From: an uncultured Merdimonas sp.
GTDB lineage: Bacteria > Bacillota > Clostridia > Lachnospirales > Lachnospiraceae
DNA length: 58,084 nucleotides
Reading direction: 5' to 3'
Assembly: GCA_944375745.1 (NCBI GenBank)
Contig: CALWAV010000004.1
Span: forward strand, 1-58,084
In this document: one piece after another, positions 54,929 to 58,084 of the stretch
How positions within the stretch are numbered: position 1 is the first letter of the stretch
Layout of the letters: each line of letters starts with the position of its first letter
Translations under genes and position numbers: made by a program
Notes under the pieces: model-generated
The model's input: the letters and a program-made list of their open reading frames with translations, nothing else
Database searches by the model: none
Told to the model about the DNA's origin: nothing

Positions 54929-56539
54929 ATGAAATTTTCACATAGATTCTGGGCAGGAGCGCTGATGTTTTCTGTCCTTGCTTCACTTTGTCTTCATCCC
55001 ATCACCGCAGACGCCGCCAGAATGACCGCCGCAGAGCAGGCTGCGGCAGAAGCAGCGGAAGCTGAACGCCAGGCCGCCTACAACAAGACCATCGATTCCA
55101 ATTCCATTGAAAGCTGGCCCCAGGGACCGCAGATTTACGCGGAGTCCGCCATCGTCATGGAGGCGGATACCGGAACCATCCTATATAATAAGGATATGGA
55201 TATGGTCAATTACCCGGCCAGCATCACCAAGATCATGACGGCTCTCATCACGCTGGAGCAGTGTTCACTGGATGAGGTGGTTACCTATTCCTACTATGCC
55301 ACCCATTCCATCGAGGCCGGCAGCAGCAGCATCGGAACCACCGAAGGGGAAGAGCTGACTGTGGAGGAATCCCTGTACGCCCTGCTTCTGGAGTCCGCCA
55401 ACGAGTGCGGAAACGGTCTGGCAGAGCATGTGGCCGGTTCCATCGATGCCTTCGTGGAAATGATGAACCAGAAGGCCGCGGATCTGGGCTGTACGAATAC
55501 CCATTTTGTGAATCCCCACGGACTTCACGACGACAATCACTATACCTCTGCCCACGACATGGCGCTTATCACCCAGGCCGCCATCCAGAACGAAGACTTT
55601 GTCCGTATTTCCGGCACAGATAAATACCAGATGCGGGCTACCAATAAAGATGATGAAATCACCTACATGACAAACCACCACAAAATGATCGCTCCCTACC
55701 GGGGTGACTACAATTTCCTGGATGATACAGTTATCGCCGGAAAGACAGGCGGCACCACAGCCGCCAAGAATACTCTGGTCACTGTCGCGGAGCGGAACGG
55801 CATGACGCTGATTGTGGTCACCATGAGAACTGCTTCAACTGCCGAGACCGGCGTTCCTCTGTACACGGACACCGCCCTGCTGCTGGACTATGCTTCCGAG
55901 AATTTCAGCAAGGTCAATGTGGCAGCGAATGAGGCCAGGTTCGCGGTTTCAGATTCAAACAATTTCTTCGCGGGAAGCTCCATTTTCGGACAGACCCAGC
56001 CGCTGATCGTCATCAATCCTGATGACGGAATCATCCTTCCAAACGGCGCGGCTTTCTCGGACGCTTCTCCGGAGCTGACCTTCGCGGATGACAACGCCGA
56101 TTCCAGCCTTCTCGCCACTCTGTCCTACACTTATATGGGACAGCCTGTGGGAACCGCTTCCATCCGGCTGGAAGAAACAGATCTGCAGGACTTCACCTTT
56201 GACCGGGAAATCGACTCGGAGGAAGAGGCAAACGCGGTGACAGCCCTGGGAACCGGAGCCCAGCAGAAACGGTTCATCAAAATCAACGTCCGCCTGATCC
56301 TGATCTTTGCGGCAGTGATTGTGGCAGTCTTCCTGCTGTACCGTCTGATCCGGCATCTGATGAAGAGCTTCCAGTTCTCCATCGGCTTTTCTTCCAGGAG
56401 CAGCCGCTACAGCCATATGAAGTCCCGCCGCCGCAGACGCACCTCCTTCCTGAATAAGAAAAACCGGTTTTCCAAAGGACGCTATCACAGGACCCCGAAG
56501 GACCGCGGCAGTTCCTCCCTGGATGATATTGATTTATAA
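54929..56539 (+). CDS. D-alanyl-D-alanine carboxypeptidase (DacF/DacB-like)
   Basis: 536 residues from ATG 54929, after ccaaaggagttcattcaa. A signal peptide (about 1-30) precedes an Ala/Glu-rich stretch and the S11 peptidase domain: SxxK in PASITKIM (Ser98, Lys101), SAN at 156-158, and KTG in AGKTGGTT. A C-terminal membrane segment and a strongly basic tail (SRRRRRTSF) follow. It trims pentapeptides to tetrapeptides; relatives act in vegetative and spore cortex synthesis. The long C-terminal extension is beyond the usual 400 residues. Stop is followed by a strong terminator. Confidence 0.93.
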   Translation: MKFSHRFWAGALMFSVLASLCLHPITADAARMTAAEQAAAEAAEAERQAAYNKTIDSNSIESWPQGPQIYAESAIVMEADTGTILYNKDMDMVNYPASITKIMTALITLEQCSLDEVVTYSYYATHSIEAGSSSIGTTEGEELTVEESLYALLLESANECGNGLAEHVAGSIDAFVEMMNQKAADLGCTNTHFVNPHGLHDDNHYTSAHDMALITQAAIQNEDFVRISGTDKYQMRATNKDDEITYMTNHHKMIAPYRGDYNFLDDTVIAGKTGGTTAAKNTLVTVAERNGMTLIVVTMRTASTAETGVPLYTDTALLLDYASENFSKVNVAANEARFAVSDSNNFFAGSSIFGQTQPLIVINPDDGIILPNGAAFSDASPELTFADDNADSSLLATLSYTYMGQPVGTASIRLEETDLQDFTFDREIDSEEEANAVTALGTGAQQKRFIKINVRLILIFAAVIVAVFLLYRLIRHLMKSFQFSIGFSSRSSRYSHMKSRRRRRTSFLNKKNRFSKGRYHRTPKDRGSSSLDDIDL

Positions 56540-56595
56540 CTTCTTCTATATTCTAATGCCTGAACGATTTATACTTTAAAATAAAGAATGTAAAA

Positions 56596-56671
56596 GGGCA
56601 GAGACAAAATCCGCAGAGATTCAAAGCTTGGTAAAGCTCGAATTATGCGGGATTGTCTCTGCCCTATTTTT
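56596..56671 (+). terminator. terminator after the carboxypeptidase
   Basis: gggcagagacaaaatccgca pairs with tgcgggattgtctctgccc, an 18 to 19-bp stem with one small bulge, over a 31-bp centre that holds a further aagctt-type pairing. A T-run follows on the plus side and an A-run precedes it, so it may act in both directions. Confidence 0.85.
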
Positions 56672-56717
56672 CCTTCAAAGAAGCCTTCACCTGCACATAA
56701 TGAATGAGCATTTGTAA

Positions 56718-56880
56718 TCAGTCCCATTTACTTTCCAGCAAAAAGTCCCGGATATTGTTTCGCTTGACAATATCTTTAAGCTCTACAGAATTGAATAAGT
56801 CCCGCAGATACTGGCGGCTGGCCGTTTCGTCATAGCGGAGATATGATTTGTTCCGAATGTTATCTATTATTCGGGACAAA
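56718..56880 (-). pseudogene. fragment of an AAA_14/DUF4143-type ATPase
   Basis: A minus-strand frame ending at TGA (56720-56718) encodes about 54 residues. The part KSYLRYDETASRQYLRDLFNSVELKDIVKRNNIRD matches the middle of AAA_14/DUF4143 ATPases, where YLxxLxxxVxLKDIVxRxxI is typical. Neither Walker motifs nor a start codon with a site is present, and the reading breaks off upstream in unrelated sequence. It is a remnant of a larger gene and the first sign that the window end is accessory DNA. Confidence 0.6.
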
Positions 56881-56925
56881 CCGACGGCACCGCAATTTCG
56901 GCAGGGTTCTTATGGTGTTATTTAT

Positions 56926-56958
56926 CGGTTCATAATCAGTTCATATTCGGTTCATATT
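56926..56958. repeat. three tandem 11-bp repeats upstream of the AlbA_2 promoter
   Basis: cggttcataat (56926-56936), cagttcatatt (56937-56947) and cggttcatatt (56948-56958) are adjacent direct repeats, one helical turn each, ending two bases before the -35 box. The layout is that of an operator bound by a protein on one DNA face. Confidence 0.85.
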
Positions 56959-56960
56959 CA

Positions 56961-56989
56961 TTGACACGATTGAGCCGATTTGCTATCAT
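56961..56989 (+). promoter_or_regulatory. promoter of the AlbA_2 gene
   Basis: A consensus TTGACA (56961-56966), a 17-bp spacer and TATCAT (56984-56989) lie 33 bp before the start codon. A ggagatgg ribosome site follows. Confidence 0.8.
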
Positions 56990-57022
56990 AAGAGCGTCAA
57001 TAAGAATGAAGGAGATGGCAGT

Positions 57023-58084
57023 ATGCTTTTTCGGGAAAGTGAGACCATAGAACTGAAAGAAGCTATTGTAGACGAAATCAAAAAAGAGAGCATTGCTTTT
57101 GCTAACTGTGACGGTGGAAAACTGTATATCGGCGTCCAGGATGACGGCACGGTAGTCGGAGTGGATGACCCAGATGGCGTATCTTTGCAAATCAGCAATA
57201 TGGTACGGGATGCCATCAAGCCGGATGTAACAATGTTCGTGCATTACAAGACTATTGAAGAAAATGGAAAAGAAATTGTTGCTGTGGATATTCAGCGCGG
57301 AACGGACCGGCCTTAGTATCTTGCAAAAAAGGGGATACGGCCAGAAGGCGTATATGTCAGGCAGGGTTATTCTTCGGTTCCTTTAATCATACGGCAATCC
57401 GCCGTATGATTAAAGGAACGGATGGGGACCGCTTTGAAGCCATGCGCTCTCTGAACCAGGAACTCACATTTGAAGCCGCGAAAAAGGAATTTGACCTTCG
57501 GAATGTAGAATTTGGTCCGCAGCAAATGCGTACTTTGAAATTGGTCGATCAGGATAACCTTTATAGCAATTTAGGGTTGCTTCTGTCCGACCAATGTGTC
57601 CATACGATTAAGGCTACCGTTTTCCAAGGGACAGACCAAACGGTATTTAAGGACCGCCGGGAATTTAGCGGGTCTCTGCTGCACCAGATGAACGAAGTGT
57701 ATGATTTTATTGACTTCCGCAATCAGACCCGTGCAACCATAGAAAAACTACTAAGGATTGATGTCCGGGATTACCCTGAAATCGCTGTCAGAGAAGCATT
57801 GATGAATCTGCTGGTTCACCGGGATTATTCCTTTAGTGCCAGCGCACTTATCAGTATTTATGCGGACAGGATTGAATTTGTGTCCATTGGCGGATTGATG
57901 CCGGGAATTGACCTGGAAGATATTATGGTAGGTATTTCCGTATGCCGGAACCAGGATCTTGCGAATGTGTTTTATCGTTTACATTTGATTGAGGCTTATG
58001 GTACCGGAATGGGAAAAATTATGAAAGCATACGAAGGCATGGCGGAAAAGCCTGTGATCGAAACCACAAAAAACGCCTTTAAAA
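57023..58084 (+). pseudogene. AlbA_2-domain transcriptional regulator/helicase-like protein, broken and cut by the window edge
   Basis: The gene begins MLFRESETIELKEAIVDEIKKESIAFANCDGGKLYIGVQDDG, the AlbA_2 (Schlafen-like) DNA-binding fold, and stops at TAG 57314-57316 after QRGTDRP, where relatives continue with a Tyr. Past the stop the same frame gives YLAKKGIRPEGVYVRQG, then the palindrome at 57377-57419 shifts the frame. In the next frame the sequence IRRMIKGTDGDRFEAMRSLNQELTFEAAKKEF and EAYGTGMGKIMKAYEG runs open to the edge, which is the rest of a typical COG2865-type protein. So one nonsense codon and one frameshift inactivate an otherwise well-preserved gene. Confidence 0.85.
57377..57419. 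repeat. perfect 19-bp palindrome in the AlbA_2 gene
   Basis: gttcctttaatcatacggc (57377-57395) and its exact reverse complement (57401-57419) flank a 5-bp centre. Only the right arm encodes the expected residues (RRMIKGT); the left arm gives no family match and causes a shift of one base. Confidence 0.9.

Noticed and set aside
1-58084. CRISPR array, prophage or complete insertion sequence
   Set aside because: No regularly spaced repeats with unique spacers, no phage structural or integrase genes, and no transposase with inverted ends were found.

Overview
The window reads as a chromosomal segment of a spore-forming anaerobic member of the Clostridia, most likely a Lachnospiraceae gut commensal. 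Support comes from the sporulation set (yabP, yabQ, spoIIE, spoIID, spoIIQ, a cotS-family gene), the reverse rubrerythrin next to a PerR-type regulator, T-box leaders in front of a trp gene and ileS, and the order mazG-hup-rqcP-yabP-yabQ-divIC-spoIIE-tilS-hpt-ftsH, which is a conserved block in Firmicutes. This placement is inferred from gene content and protein style, not from a database search.

Layout. 1-1206: a damaged trpE behind a complete tryptophan T-box leader with its own promoter. 1207-3276: a GH13 alpha-glucan hydrolase. 3586-11327: the ftsH/hpt/tilS/spoIIE/divIC/yabQ/yabP/rqcP/hup/mazG block, all on the minus strand. 11468-22001: housekeeping genes (phosphoglucomutase, CCA transferase, prolyl-tRNA synthetase, a YtvI-like membrane protein, an RluA pseudouridine synthase, glucose-6-phosphate isomerase, MTA/SAH nucleosidase). 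22472-25671: a secreted protein, a DUF4367-like membrane protein and an ECF-like sigma factor on the minus strand, with a MurG-like glycosyltransferase lying between them on the plus strand. 25689-28229: HIT protein, soluble histidine kinase, DarA-type c-di-AMP receptor, HD protein. 28518-35776: a LytS/YesN-type two-component system facing a sugar ABC transporter. 36161-40965: tRNA-Lys(CTT), trmB, an SH3-NlpC/P60 hydrolase, a hydroxyacid dehydrogenase, PerR and rubrerythrin. 41144-45677: an unusual carboxylate-type cluster (TRAP-like large permease without a binding protein, RraA-family protein, hydroxyacid dehydrogenase) with a divergent LysR gene. 45826-56539: hemolysin III, GIY-YIG, SpoIIQ, SpoIID, glycogen phosphorylase, IleS with T-box, and a sporulation-type D,D-carboxypeptidase. 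56540-58084: degraded accessory DNA with a DUF4143-type ATPase fragment and a broken AlbA_2 gene.

Functional links. The GH13 enzyme, phosphoglucomutase, glucose-6-phosphate isomerase and glycogen phosphorylase together cover alpha-glucan use. tRNA biology is well represented (tilS, cca, proS, ileS, trmB, tRNA-Lys whose CCA is not encoded).

The most striking observations are genetic lesions and non-coding structure. Three in-frame TAG codons lie within 170 bp across tilS and hpt, where glutamate codons are expected. trpE carries a frameshifting deletion at a likely short repeat. Clusters of DnaA-box 9-mers occur inside rluA and in the trmB/NlpC intergenic region. A perfect palindrome that looks like a template-switch mutation breaks the terminal AlbA_2 gene. 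I did not find CRISPR arrays, prophage genes or complete insertion sequences.
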